From positions 372,001 to 436,000 of the forward strand of contig WASS01000015.1 in assembly GCA_009712635.1 (NCBI GenBank): 64,000 bases of DNA. The letters are read 5' to 3'. Under the pieces are notes generated by a model. That model had not been told where the DNA came from and searched no databases. It worked only from the letters and a program-made list of their open reading frames with translations. This stretch comes from Hungatella sp. (GTDB lineage Bacteria; Bacillota; Clostridia; Lachnospirales; Lachnospiraceae). The position numbers were made by a program, and so were the translations under genes. Of this stretch, positions 7,693 to 17,272 are shown piece after piece. The first letter of the stretch is position 1; every line of letters begins with the position of its first letter.

Positions 7693-9651
7693 TTATCCCT
7701 CCAGCAGTTTTATGAAATCCTCTTCTGAAATAATGGGCACTCCCAGTTCCTTTGCCTTTTTATTTTTAGATGAATTGGATGTGGTATCGTTGTTAATTAA
7801 ATAAGTCGTCTTTGATGTAACAGAACCAGTCGCTTTGCCTCCCTGTGCCTCGATTGCTTCCTGAAGTGCTTTCCGGTTCTCAAAATGTTCCACGGATCCA
7901 GTAATAACAAACGTCATTCCCTCCAGCCGCTTCTCTCCTCCAGTCTCCGCCTCCTGCTCAATGGTTACTTCTGCTAACAGACGATCTGTCATCTCGTTAT
8001 TCTTCTCGTCCTTAAAATAAGTAATCCATGCATCTGCCAGCACCTTTCCAATGCCGGAGACAGCAGTCAGCTCCTCTTCCTCTGCATGACGCATTCGATC
8101 AAAATCGTAACGGAATTCCCGGCAGAGCATCTTCGCATTGGCAACACCGATTCCGGCAATTCCAAGCCCATAGATCAGACGGGGCAGAGTTGTATGAGAC
8201 GCCTTTTTCACTGCCTGAATTAAATTGTCATACGACTTTTTACCGAAGCCCTCCATCTGAGTAATGGCTTCCTCATGCTGATCTAAATGAAACATATCGG
8301 CAAACTCCCGGATAAATCCGGCTCCGATAAACTTCTCCAGAGTAGCTTCTGATAATCCATCAATATTTAAAGCGTCCCGGCTTACAAACAGAGAAAAGCC
8401 CTTGATCCGCTTTGCCTGACAATCCGGGTTGGTGCAATATAAACTTTTTACATCATTTACCCGACGGATCTCCGTAATGCCGTCACAGACCGGGCAATGA
8501 TCCGGAATCTTTATTTTACCGCTTCTGGTTAAATTGTCGGCAATCTGAGGAATAATCATATTCGCCTTGTATACCGTGATCTGGTCCCCTTCACCCAGCT
8601 CCAAAGCTTCCATAATACTCAGATTATGCACACTGGCACGGCTCACTGTCGTACCCTCTAACTCAACCGGCTCAAAAATGGCAACCGGATTAATCAGGCC
8701 TGTTCTTGACGCACTCCATTCTATCTCTGTCAGGGTTGTCTCCCTGATCTCATCCGCCCATTTAAATGCGATGGCGTTGCGGGGGAACTTGGCAGTCCGT
8801 CCAAGAGATTCTCCAAATGCAATATCATCATATAAAAGCACCAGTCCGTCTGATGGAATGTCATATTCCGGTACAGTCTTCGCAAATTCAGCAACGGCTT
8901 CCCCGATGGTGTCTTTCGTCACGATCTTATAATCCACCACATCAAAGCCCTGGGCTTTCAGCCACTGAAACTGCTCAGCTCTGGAGTTTTTAAAATCAAC
9001 ACCTGGGGCGGAAACCAGAGCAAATGCCTCGAAATTTACGTTTCGACGGGCGGTGATCTGGTTGTTTAACTGTCTGACGGAACCGCTGCATAGATTCCTT
9101 GGATTCTTATACTTCGCGGTCACATCCTCAATCTCGTCATTAATCCGGTTAAAGTCCGTGTATTTTATTACAGCCTCACCCCTGATCACCAGTTCTCCCT
9201 GATAGGAAATGGTAAGGGGAATGTTTGCAAATACCCTTGCATTGTTGGTAATTACTTCTCCGATCTCTCCATTTCCCCGTGTTACCGCTTTTTGAAGCGT
9301 TCCCTCCCGGTAAACCAGAACAACCGTCAGTCCGTCCAGCTTCCAAGAGAGAATTCCCCTCTGGCCTCCCAGCCACTCTGCTAAATCCTCCGTGCTTTTC
9401 GTCTTATCCAGAGAAAGCATAGGAGAATCATGGGCTTCCTTGGGAAGCTCGCTTAAGACCTGATATCCGACGTTCTGTGTGGGGCTGTTAGATAAAACAA
9501 CTCCGGTTTCCTCCTCCAGCGCCGCCAGTTCATCATAGAGGCGATCATACTCATAATTGCTCATGATCTCCCGGCTTTCCTGGTAGTAGGCTTTTCCTGC
9601 TTCCTGTAGTAGCGGGATCAGTTCCTTAATTCTTTTTAGTTTTTCGTCCAT
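7693..9651 (-). CDS. ligA: NAD-dependent DNA ligase
   Basis: Seals nicks in replication and repair using NAD+. The protein has 652 residues in the usual LigA order: Ia domain, adenylation domain with the nucleophile Lys104 in WKLDG, OB fold, a four-Cys zinc finger (CPVCDG ... YCTNPDCQ), helix-hairpin-helix repeats and a C-terminal BRCT domain (about 580-652). All key residues are present. The ATG follows AAAGGAGAAATCTG and lies 26 bases inside the end of the upstream pseudouridine synthase gene, suggesting translational coupling. Confidence 0.97.
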   Translation of the reverse strand: MDEKLKRIKELIPLLQEAGKAYYQESREIMSNYEYDRLYDELAALEEETGVVLSNSPTQNVGYQVLSELPKEAHDSPMLSLDKTKSTEDLAEWLGGQRGILSWKLDGLTVVLVYREGTLQKAVTRGNGEIGEVITNNARVFANIPLTISYQGELVIRGEAVIKYTDFNRINDEIEDVTAKYKNPRNLCSGSVRQLNNQITARRNVNFEAFALVSAPGVDFKNSRAEQFQWLKAQGFDVVDYKIVTKDTIGEAVAEFAKTVPEYDIPSDGLVLLYDDIAFGESLGRTAKFPRNAIAFKWADEIRETTLTEIEWSASRTGLINPVAIFEPVELEGTTVSRASVHNLSIMEALELGEGDQITVYKANMIIPQIADNLTRSGKIKIPDHCPVCDGITEIRRVNDVKSLYCTNPDCQAKRIKGFSLFVSRDALNIDGLSEATLEKFIGAGFIREFADMFHLDQHEEAITQMEGFGKKSYDNLIQAVKKASHTTLPRLIYGLGIAGIGVANAKMLCREFRYDFDRMRHAEEEELTAVSGIGKVLADAWITYFKDEKNNEMTDRLLAEVTIEQEAETGGEKRLEGMTFVITGSVEHFENRKALQEAIEAQGGKATGSVTSKTTYLINNDTTSNSSKNKKAKELGVPIISEEDFIKLLEG

Positions 9652-10429
9652 CAGATTTCTCCTTTTTCTGTTCTTGATAGGGAAGACTGGTCGAGCTTTT
9701 TAAAGACTCTTTCATCTGGTGGTATTCACGCCGGGAAAGTTCACGGTAAGCACCCGGCTTTAAATCTCCTAATTCAATATTCATAATCCGCATTCGTTTT
9801 AACATGCGCACTTCAAAGCCAAGCTGGGTGCACATTCGGCGAATCTGGCGGTTTAATCCCTGAGTTAATACGATACGAAATGTTTTCTCTCCCGCTTTCT
9901 CTGCAAAGCAGGGCTTTGTGGTAACGTCTAACTCGGAAAGAGTGACTCCCTTTCGCATCTTTCTGATGAAATCGTCTGTGACCGGACGATTCACTTTTAC
10001 TAAATATTCCTTTTCATGAGCATTTCCGCTGCGCATGATTTTATTCACTAAATCTCCCTGGTTGGTCATGAGAATCAGACCCTCGGACTCCTTGTCCAGA
10101 CGGCCTATGGGATAAATCCGTACGGGATAATGAACCAGATCCACGATATTGGGAGCCCGGTCCTTGTCTGAGGTGGTGCATACCACACCCCGGGGCTTAT
10201 GGACTGCTAAAAAGACAGGCTCTGCCTTATGGCCGGTCTCACCTTTGGCTGTGCTGACAGAACGGCCCTTCACCGTAACAGACTGTCCCGGAAGCACCTT
10301 TTGTCCCGGTACTGCGGCCTGTCCATCTATTTTAACCTTTCCTGTCTCAATGAGCCGATCCGCCTCCCTGCGGGAACAGATCCCTGCCTCACTTAAATAT
10401 TTATTCAGACGGATTCCATTTGCATCCAT
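9626..10429 (-). CDS. rluF: RluF-like 23S rRNA pseudouridine synthase
   Basis: Isomerises uridine to pseudouridine in 23S rRNA. The 267 residues comprise an N-terminal S4 RNA-binding domain (IRLNKYLSEAGICSRREADR, about 5-60) and an RsuA/RluB-type catalytic domain with the catalytic Asp in GRLDKESEGL. The segment GLNRQIRRMCTQLGFEVRML is characteristic of RluF, which targets U2604 in Escherichia coli. The tail is Lys- and Ser-rich and overlaps ligA by 26 bases. The exact target base here is inferred by family. Confidence 0.85.
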   Translation of the reverse strand: MDANGIRLNKYLSEAGICSRREADRLIETGKVKIDGQAAVPGQKVLPGQSVTVKGRSVSTAKGETGHKAEPVFLAVHKPRGVVCTTSDKDRAPNIVDLVHYPVRIYPIGRLDKESEGLILMTNQGDLVNKIMRSGNAHEKEYLVKVNRPVTDDFIRKMRKGVTLSELDVTTKPCFAEKAGEKTFRIVLTQGLNRQIRRMCTQLGFEVRMLKRMRIMNIELGDLKPGAYRELSRREYHQMKESLKSSTSLPYQEQKKEKSDGRKTKKN

Positions 10430-10544
10430 AATTGTTCTCCCTTATTATTTGCTAGATAAAAATTATAACATTGCTAAAGTGGTACGTCAAATTTTTATCT
10501 GTATTTTGAAAGCGATTTTTCTTTCCTGAATGGTAAAATATGGT

Positions 10545-10573
10545 TTGCTTTTTCTTAGCAGCCGTATTATAAT
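10545..10573 (+). promoter_or_regulatory. Promoter of the bacteriohemerythrin gene
   Basis: TTGCTT and TATAAT, 17 bases apart, about 35 bases before the start codon. Confidence 0.7.
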
Positions 10574-10607
10574 AATAAATATCATTATTACATAGGAGGA
10601 TTTCGTT

Positions 10608-11006
10608 ATGCCATGGACACAAAATTTATCAGTTGGTATTTCAATGATTGATGATCAGCATAAGATGTGGTTTGAAAAAGCAGAGGCTCTCTTTGATGCC
10701 GGAAAGAACAACAAAGCGAAGGAATATGTAGGAGAGCTATTAGATTTTCTTGAAAGCTACACAAAAAAGCATTTTGCAGACGAGGAAGTTTACATGCAGA
10801 AGATTCATTACCCCGGATATGCAGAGCAGAAGCAGGCTCATACTGCTTTCATTGCCCAGCTTACCAAGCTGAGAAGCGATTATAATTCTTCAGGCGGTAA
10901 TTTACTTGTTATTTTAAATGCAAACCAGATGGTGCTTGAATGGCTGACAAAGCACATTTCAAATATGGACAAAAAAATCGGCGAATACGCAAAGACCGCC
11001 CATTAA
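10608..11006 (+). CDS. Bacteriohemerythrin with one altered iron ligand
   Basis: Single-domain hemerythrin of 132 residues, a four-helix bundle that binds O2 at a non-haem di-iron site. Family ligands visible are His18, His55, Glu59, His78, His116 and Asp121. The usual fifth His, four residues before His78, is Gln74 here (EQKQAH instead of the common EHKxxH). The site would lack one canonical His, so iron binding or O2 chemistry may differ. In anaerobes these proteins are thought to buffer or sense O2. It is monocistronic with its own promoter and terminator, close to the feo locus. Confidence 0.93.
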   Translation: MPWTQNLSVGISMIDDQHKMWFEKAEALFDAGKNNKAKEYVGELLDFLESYTKKHFADEEVYMQKIHYPGYAEQKQAHTAFIAQLTKLRSDYNSSGGNLLVILNANQMVLEWLTKHISNMDKKIGEYAKTAH

Positions 11007-11011
11007 TCGGC

Positions 11012-11050
11012 AAAGAGGACTTAAATGAAATCCATTCAAGCCCTCTTTTT
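11012..11050. terminator. Rho-independent terminator after bacteriohemerythrin
   Basis: AAAGAGGACTTAAATG pairs imperfectly with CATTCAAGCCCTCTTT, followed by T. The A-rich left flank would let it act in both directions, which suits the convergent gene at 11059. Confidence 0.75.
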
Positions 11051-11058
11051 CATTATTC

Positions 11059-11286
11059 TTACGTAAACTTATAATGCACTTCACAGCCGTTAGAAATGCG
11101 GTTGCAGATATTTACCACCCGCTCCATGACAGCCGTAATCTTGCTGTTCTCCATCTCAATGTTCATTAGCTTTAAGTCTTCCGAGATCTTTATTACCTTC
11201 ACCCCATCGACCTTTGCAATTTCCCGCTCAATTTTTCTGGCCTTTGGCCGGTCTGACAGGGCGTAAACGTGGTAACTCCTGTTCAC
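11059..11286 (-). CDS. Small HMA-like protein downstream of feoB
   Basis: A 75-residue protein beginning at a GTG preceded by AAGGAGGGAGAAGC. The alternation (YHVYALSD, a helix, KVIKISED, MNIEMENSKI, a helix, VHYKF) suggests a beta-alpha-beta-beta-alpha-beta fold like heavy-metal-associated domains, but no CxxC metal motif is present. It lies 64 bases past the end of feoB on the same strand and is probably the last gene of the feo operon. A role in ferrous iron handling is inference from position only. Confidence 0.7.
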   Translation of the reverse strand: MNRSYHVYALSDRPKARKIEREIAKVDGVKVIKISEDLKLMNIEMENSKITAVMERVVNICNRISNGCEVHYKFT

Positions 11287-11350
11287 GCTTCTCCCTCCTT
11301 TCTATGAGTGTCTTACCCCTATTGTAGACAATCAGAGGGAACTTTAAACA

Positions 11351-12079
11351 TTACAGGAACGCCCTTGCTGCAGTAGTAAACAAAAAGCAGATTATGACTC
11401 CGGTTACTGTGGGCACAAGCCAGGACAAAAGGGTCCATTTTATGCTCCCGGTCTCCTTCCTTATGGTCAGGCATGTGGTGGAACATGGCCAGTGCATGAG
11501 GGAGAAAAGCAGGGTGCTGACGGCAGTCACCCAGGTCCAGCCATGAGCAATCAACAGATCCCTTAATATGGATAAATCATTGATTTCCCGTATGCTTCCT
11601 TCGGAAAGATAAGCCATAATCATTATGGGAACAACGATCTCATTGGCAGGAAAGCCAAGGATGAATGCCAGGAGGATCACACCGTCAAGGCCGATGACTC
11701 TGGCAAAGGGATCTAAAAAACCGGAGCAGCGGGTTAATAAGGTCATATCCCCCACTGTGATATTTGCCATAAGCCAGATTAACAGACCTGCGGGAGCAGC
11801 CACCGCAGCCGCTCTTCCGAGAACAAAGAGGGTCCGGTCACATATGGAACGGACAATGACCTTTCCGATCTGTGGTCTGCGGTAAGGGGGCAGCTCTAAG
11901 GTAAAGGAAGAGGGGATCCCCTTTAATATGGTTACAGAGAGAATTTTTGATATTACAAGGGTCATGAAAATTCCAAGAAGAATAATACCTGACAGAATCC
12001 CTGCAGATAAAATCGTGGAAAATGATCCTGTCGCTCCTCCGATAAAAAACATGGTAATAATCGCAATCATGGTTGGAAA
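11351..12079 (-). pseudogene. feoB: feoB piece 4 of 4 (C-terminal membrane domain)
   Basis: Encodes the end of the FeoB ferrous iron permease from PTMIAIITMFF onward: the last membrane helices with the second Gate segment, including GFPANEIVVPIMIMAY and HWPCSTTCLTIRKETGS. The frame joins that of piece 3 exactly once element C is removed at the GGAAA core. As it stands the frame extends into element C as far as an ATG at 12112, giving MEQSCPLVGGAF before the native residues, so a 253-residue chimeric protein could be made from inside the element. No G-domain is attached, so it could not work as FeoB alone. The stop is at 11351. Confidence 0.93.
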
Positions 12080-12105
12080 TGCGCCACCAACCAAAGGGCA
12101 ACTTT
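12056..12105. other. Left att junction of element C in feoB
   Basis: The core GGAAA lies at 12075-12079. feoB sequence (AATCATGGTT) is to its left and element sequence (TGCGCCACCAACCAAAGGG) to its right. The same core occurs at 40288-40292. The inner flanks of the two ends form an inverted repeat (CCCTTTG..TGGTTG against CCACCAACCAAAGGG), giving a dyad attP on the excised circle. Confidence 0.9.
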
Positions 12106-12138
12106 GTTCCATACGACGAGTAAAGGGCTGACAGTTCC

Positions 12139-13764
12139 TTACTCGCCGTCGATAAAAATATGAAGATCTTTTCCATCCCAGACAATTTTCTTGACCATCA
12201 GTTTGATTAAGGTTCGCTTCTCTTCCATAGACAGCATATTATAATTGTCCTTAAAGCTCGATAATGCTATAGACAGCATATCCACCTGGATTTTCCTGTC
12301 AGCTATGTTATCAGTATCCTTTTGAAGACGGTTTTGTTCTTCTTTTAAAGAAGTCAGCTCGTTATCAAGCTCCGTTATTTTTGAGTTTACCCTTTCAATG
12401 AAAGCAGCCCCCAAGTTTCCATGTGACAGTGTATTAATTAAATTCTCAATCTCACTATTACATTTTTTTATTTTATCCTCAATAACTGCAACAGGATTTT
12501 TTTGTGTCTGCCCTTGTAAATCATTTTTCAGTCTTTCCAGTAACTTATAAATACCGGAACTTTCATTTGTATACTGCATGAGGTACTCACAGACTAAATC
12601 ATCTGCCTGCTGACCATTAATGTTTTGGCAGTTACATAAATCCATTCCGCCTCGCAGTTTATTGTTGCATATATAATCATATAACTCATTGTTTTTAGTT
12701 TTGCTGCTACGCTGTTTTGCAAACATGCGGCTTTTACATTTATCACAATAGATTAATCCGGAAAGTAATGAATAGTCATTGTGCATGATGGCTGGCTTTG
12801 TACCAGTTGGTACGTTGTCTTTTAGAATATTCTGTATCGCCACCCACTTTTTACCGGATATACGTCCTTTGTGCTTGCCAATTGCAACTATCCACTTGTC
12901 CACCTCCTGGCGTGGTGCACTCTTCTTTCTGTAATCACGCTTATTGTAAGCTAGTAATGCATATTTGTCAGAACATTCTGACTTGTTAAAACATATGTCT
13001 GCATGAAGTTCCGTAAAGTAAGTCCATGCATCTTCATCAGCAATACAATAGACTGGATTTTGAAGAATTTCTTTGATTCCCAGAAGAGAGAATATTTTTC
13101 CCGTTCGTGACTGGATACCCTGTTTAATTAAATATTTACTTACACCAGACACGCTACGAAATTCCAAAAATTTTTCAAAAATGCAATCAACAATTTTTAA
13201 TTCTTCAGGGTTGTCCTTTAATTTGCAAGCTGTTTTAATTTTACCATCAATGACAATTTCCTGTATCTTTTCAGAAGTAAACCCAGTGGGAGTTGTCCCC
13301 CCCAGCCACCGTCCGGTTCTTGCCAACATGAGCATATTATCACGGACACGCTCCGCTATGGTTTCCCTTTCCAATTGGGCAAAAACAGATGCTATGTACA
13401 TCATGGCTTTTCCCATAGGCTTTGATGTGTCAAATTCTTCTTTAATACAGATAAATGAAATATTATGATTGTTCAGGTCTTCAATCAGAGACGAAAAATC
13501 GCTTACATTACGACTGATACGGTCAAGACGGTAGCAAACAATATATTCTGGCTTGTTTAACTTTATATCACGGAGCATTTGCTGAAACTGTGGCCTGTCC
13601 GTATTCTTTGCAGAGAAGCCCTCGTCCTCATAAACGGTTATCTCTGCATTATTAGCCAGGGGGAGTTTTGTTGCAATATAATCCTTGCACATTTCAATCT
13701 GATTCTCAACACTTTCACCCTTGCCAGTATAAACCGATTTACGGCCATAAATAAAGATTCTCAA
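12139..13764 (-). CDS. Large serine recombinase of element C
   Basis: The likely integrase/excisionase of element C. The 541 residues begin with a resolvase catalytic domain: nucleophile Ser in YGRKS (about residue 10), then YRLDRISRN and the AQLERETIAERVRDN helix. A recombinase domain (about 160-290) follows, then a zinc ribbon (YCDKCKSRM ... YICNNKLRGGMDLCNC) and a coiled-coil (about 420-490). The architecture is that of TndX/phiC31-type integrases. The stop lies 60 bases from the left att core, the usual place for such genes. It appears intact. It is not closely similar to the recombinases of elements A and B. Confidence 0.95.
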   Translation of the reverse strand: MRIFIYGRKSVYTGKGESVENQIEMCKDYIATKLPLANNAEITVYEDEGFSAKNTDRPQFQQMLRDIKLNKPEYIVCYRLDRISRNVSDFSSLIEDLNNHNISFICIKEEFDTSKPMGKAMMYIASVFAQLERETIAERVRDNMLMLARTGRWLGGTTPTGFTSEKIQEIVIDGKIKTACKLKDNPEELKIVDCIFEKFLEFRSVSGVSKYLIKQGIQSRTGKIFSLLGIKEILQNPVYCIADEDAWTYFTELHADICFNKSECSDKYALLAYNKRDYRKKSAPRQEVDKWIVAIGKHKGRISGKKWVAIQNILKDNVPTGTKPAIMHNDYSLLSGLIYCDKCKSRMFAKQRSSKTKNNELYDYICNNKLRGGMDLCNCQNINGQQADDLVCEYLMQYTNESSGIYKLLERLKNDLQGQTQKNPVAVIEDKIKKCNSEIENLINTLSHGNLGAAFIERVNSKITELDNELTSLKEEQNRLQKDTDNIADRKIQVDMLSIALSSFKDNYNMLSMEEKRTLIKLMVKKIVWDGKDLHIFIDGE

Positions 13765-14147
13765 AGACTATTCACCGTCCTTTTAGCTTGCATAGTCAGA
13801 TAAAACTTTGCTGTTCATCTAACTGTTCTTTTAGAACTTTTGAAAGAGTAATTATCACCCTTAATTATTTCCAGTGACAAACATATATATTACTTCATAT
13901 AGGCTATATTTCGGTTATCACTTTTATCAAAGATTAAATGGTGAAAAACTCGTCTACTTTCGGGCTCCTAACAAAATTACTGTAAACTGTACTTATTATC
14001 ATATCACCCCTTACTTGGCAGATATCGTCATGAAGCATTTCCTTATACGGGCTGGTCTGCTGTGCCGACTGAAATCCAATTTTGGGGCCCGAAGTTTTAA
14101 CTGCCTTATAAAGTCCAAATTTGACTGGTTGTTACTACAAGCACCGA
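13765..14147. other. Intergenic stretch between recombinase C and hamB
   Basis: About 380 A+T-rich bases. It holds the recombinase promoter region at the left and the hamB end at the right. A 95-codon plus-strand frame (13874-14161) crosses it, but it lacks a ribosome site, overlaps hamB and has no recognisable composition, so it is not called. No clear terminator hairpin or RNA motif was seen. Confidence 0.5.
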
Positions 14148-16334
14148 TTAAAATTGTTTAAAAAAGTTACGTTCATATTGGATTAGTCCACTTTTTTCTT
14201 CTAGTTGGTTTTTTAATATAAAAGGTAAAACACCATCTTCATTAATATCAGACGGCAAAAATTTCTCGATTTTTCTGATAGCAGAGATAGGTACGTTATA
14301 TTCTAATAATAGAGTGAGGTTGGGTGATAAAAAGTTATTTTCTATTAAGTTTGCGTAAAACAAGTAGCTTCCAGAAGCTATATGTTTTTTTTGACAGACA
14401 TATTCTTGAAGTGAATTTACCACTGTAAGCCACTTAGGAACTTTATACTCAAACCAATGCCGAAGAGTTTGAAATGAATCTTTGATTGCTTCATCTAATA
14501 TATCAATATTTTCCCAATCAGAATATTGATGTTGCTTCTTATAGTAATCATAAGTATCTCTTATTAGCATCTGTAAAGATTTATGCTGAGAGTAATCAAA
14601 TGTCTGCTTTACTAATTTTGCTTTTGTCATTGGATTGGTTGTTTCACCCGGCTTAAGTAAATTATCCCAAGCCAAACCAAGAATATATTCCAGTTGTTTG
14701 TATGTAGGGTATCCTGTCCAGTTGACTAATGTAAAGTTCGAAAGACGCATAAGTGTATTTATAATATTCACTTGCCCTCTGACAGTCACCCCGTTTTGCT
14801 GTATTATAGCTTTTATATCCTCAGGTATATTCTGAATATAATGGTTTTGTTCACTATCAGGCTGTCTAATTTCATCAAGGTTTAAATTTATTAAAACTTC
14901 GTCCGAAACCGGATTTTGTTCAAAAAAAGGAATATCTACAATAATATCTTCTTTAGGTGGTGGAGGATTGAAATTATAAATTTTACCAACAAAGTGCACC
15001 ATCATCCGACCTGCGCGGCCTTTTATATTACTATAATCGAAGAAATCAATTGGGGTATCCTTTCCTTTAGTTTTATCGTAATAAATAATATTTTTTGCAC
15101 TTGTATTAACACCTTCTATTATAGTTGTTGTACAGAACAAACAATTTAAATCTTGATTGTTAAAGTATTCTATAATTGAAGTAGTTATGTGGCGCGGAAG
15201 CGCACCATCATGAATGCCAATTTTATAATTTAAACAATCCGTCAGGCACCACTGCTTATGAATGTTTTTCTCAATCCATTCAACCAGAGGTAATGGTGGA
15301 ATCTGCTGAATACCTTTTTCTTGAAGATAAGCAGAATATTTTTTAGATAAAGCTCTTACTTTAGCAGGTGAAGAGCAAAATACCAAAGTCTGCTCTTTGC
15401 GAAGAGAATAAAGTAATTCAAACAATGTTTTTTCTTTGAACAGCCTTTTTTGTCCTGAACGACCAAACTGTCCTCTATATTGTGAATAATAGTCAACCTC
15501 CTCATTAGCAACTAAAGAATATGCTGTTTTATAAAATTCAGCATTGAACATTTCAGCAAAACCGTTGGATATGTTTTCTATATTTGGCCCTAAGAATAAA
15601 AAAGATGCCCTATGTTTTTTTAACAGAAGATATATTGCATTATTTAAAATATCCGATCGCTCATCATCACGTTTCGCACTGAGTTTATAAAATTCATCTA
15701 GAACAAAAAAATCTATATCTGGTAAATGGGGATATTCTAAGACTCTCTCTGCTGTTAGCAAAAATATATTGCCCTTTTCGTTTGATACAGGCTGTGTAGT
15801 CTTAACTATAACTTTATAAAGAGAATCATATTTCATTAATTTTTTTCTGGTTTCATCGAGTAACGCTAACGTAGGTTGAATAATTACAATATTTCTATAC
15901 CGATTGCCAGATATGATCTCCTCAATTAAAAGGCTTTTCCCGAAACTTGTTGGAGCACTTATAATCATATTCATGCCAGAAGATATTTTTTGTAATAGTT
16001 CTTTTTGTTCTTCATGCAAATAAAGATTATTTAGATTCCGGGATTTGTAAAACCCTTTTCTAATTAGGCCAGCAGTATTGTCTATTTGAAGCTGGTCTTT
16101 ATATTTTTCCAGATATGGGTAAAACCCTACTGATTCTATCATATCTACCCATATTTGATGAGCGTTAACATCGATTTTTTGCCAATTATCTAAAATATAA
16201 ATTAATAACAGTCTTACATTATTTGAGGCTATATCTTCTTTTAACATCTTATTGCAGTATTTAATTAGTTTGAAACTATCATCAAGTGTAATATAATCTT
16301 TATTTTTAATGTAACGAATTAATTCTGCTGACAT
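14148..16334 (-). CDS. hamB: HamB, superfamily 2 helicase of a Hachiman defence system
   Basis: The 728-residue protein is a DEAD/DEAH-like helicase. Walker A is SAPTSFGKS (126-134), Walker B is VLDEFYKL (DE at 213-214), and a second RecA domain carries DCLNYKIGIHDGALPRH and the arginine-finger motif IKGRAGRMM. In Hachiman systems HamB works with HamA: the helicase senses abnormal DNA and the partner nuclease then degrades DNA, arresting infected cells. Here the ATG overlaps the hamA stop (TAATG), so the two are cotranslated. The second position of the DEAD-like box is DE, sufficient for ATP hydrolysis. Identification rests on the pairing plus motifs. Confidence 0.85.
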   Translation of the reverse strand: MSAELIRYIKNKDYITLDDSFKLIKYCNKMLKEDIASNNVRLLLIYILDNWQKIDVNAHQIWVDMIESVGFYPYLEKYKDQLQIDNTAGLIRKGFYKSRNLNNLYLHEEQKELLQKISSGMNMIISAPTSFGKSLLIEEIISGNRYRNIVIIQPTLALLDETRKKLMKYDSLYKVIVKTTQPVSNEKGNIFLLTAERVLEYPHLPDIDFFVLDEFYKLSAKRDDERSDILNNAIYLLLKKHRASFLFLGPNIENISNGFAEMFNAEFYKTAYSLVANEEVDYYSQYRGQFGRSGQKRLFKEKTLFELLYSLRKEQTLVFCSSPAKVRALSKKYSAYLQEKGIQQIPPLPLVEWIEKNIHKQWCLTDCLNYKIGIHDGALPRHITTSIIEYFNNQDLNCLFCTTTIIEGVNTSAKNIIYYDKTKGKDTPIDFFDYSNIKGRAGRMMVHFVGKIYNFNPPPPKEDIIVDIPFFEQNPVSDEVLINLNLDEIRQPDSEQNHYIQNIPEDIKAIIQQNGVTVRGQVNIINTLMRLSNFTLVNWTGYPTYKQLEYILGLAWDNLLKPGETTNPMTKAKLVKQTFDYSQHKSLQMLIRDTYDYYKKQHQYSDWENIDILDEAIKDSFQTLRHWFEYKVPKWLTVVNSLQEYVCQKKHIASGSYLFYANLIENNFLSPNLTLLLEYNVPISAIRKIEKFLPSDINEDGVLPFILKNQLEEKSGLIQYERNFFKQF

Positions 16335-17272
16335 TATAATTCCCCCATGCTCTGAATATTACTTAAATTTCTATGTAATCTTGTAACCAGTTCCTTTTTG
16401 CACTGAACAGGAAAGAGTAGCAAAATTATATTCAAGTTACCTTTGAGCGGGTGGTCATTATTGGTATCAAAATACTTTTTTAAGCTAAGCATTTCGCTTT
16501 CATATTCACTGATGAATGCAGCCAATCTATCATCTGAGTATTTGATAAATAGAGGACTTTCATACGTACATAATAAAGGAATATTTATGTTTTCTAATTG
16601 CTCCCGCATAGTTGTTGATTCACGTAACAGGTCTATCCAGTAATCCTTTTGGGGTATATTATCTAGGGTTTTTATTTTCCTCGAAACGATAGCAAATTCA
16701 CTATTCAGATAATCGAATAGAAAATGTTCTTTTATGTCGTTGATAAGGGCTGAGACGCCTTGTTTTCCATCCGTATACAGCTTTGACTCTCCAAGCCACA
16801 GCGTTTTTGTACTTTCCTGGATATGAACGGCATCAAAACCATGTACTGCTGTGCCCAAAGAATCTCTAAAATATATCTTGGATATCAGTGGAATAGTATC
16901 TTTATAATCCCGTAAAAGCAAATGAAGTATTAATTCACCAAACTCTCCGCGTTTTAAATATTTATCCGCTACGGCGTCATTTATGGAATTTCCGTTTAAA
17001 TATATATCTCTTACTTTCTGAAATTCATCTATACTATATACGGCTTTTGCTGCATCGCAAAGAGTATTAACGATTTCAGTATTTGATGTTACTTGGCCTA
17101 AATGATGACCAAAAGCAAATTCAGGAATAACTCTTATGAGTAGCTTTATCAGATCATTAATACGATAGCGACTATTTCCACTATCGTCTAAATCAAAGCC
17201 AACAAAATATGTACTTAAATTATTTTGACATATATGCTGTTTTATAATCTTATTTGCCCCGAAGTATTCCAT
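16334..17272 (-). CDS. hamA: HamA, DUF1837 nuclease-like effector of a Hachiman system
   Basis: The 312-residue protein matches the DUF1837/HamA family: RGEFGELILHLLLRDY (about 105-120), then HGFDAVHI and LWLGESKLYTDG. These supply Glu, Asp, Glu and Lys in the spacing of a PD-(D/E)xK nuclease core, and KQGVSALINDIKEHF follows. In the family this subunit is the DNase unleashed when the helicase is triggered. It is preceded by GGGGGATAAC and translationally coupled to hamB. Catalytic residues appear intact, so the system should be functional. Antiphage role is family knowledge. Confidence 0.85.
   Translation of the reverse strand: MEYFGANKIIKQHICQNNLSTYFVGFDLDDSGNSRYRINDLIKLLIRVIPEFAFGHHLGQVTSNTEIVNTLCDAAKAVYSIDEFQKVRDIYLNGNSINDAVADKYLKRGEFGELILHLLLRDYKDTIPLISKIYFRDSLGTAVHGFDAVHIQESTKTLWLGESKLYTDGKQGVSALINDIKEHFLFDYLNSEFAIVSRKIKTLDNIPQKDYWIDLLRESTTMREQLENINIPLLCTYESPLFIKYSDDRLAAFISEYESEMLSLKKYFDTNNDHPLKGNLNIILLLFPVQCKKELVTRLHRNLSNIQSMGEL

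Noticed and set aside
6733-9376. Several long frames on the strand opposite metA and ligA (for example 6733-7461, 8567-8932)
   Set aside because: They are mirror frames of well-identified genes, lack ribosome sites and have no recognisable protein features.
13874-14161. 95-codon plus-strand frame between recombinase C and hamB
   Set aside because: No ribosome site, atypical composition, and it overlaps the end of hamB. Treated as non-coding.
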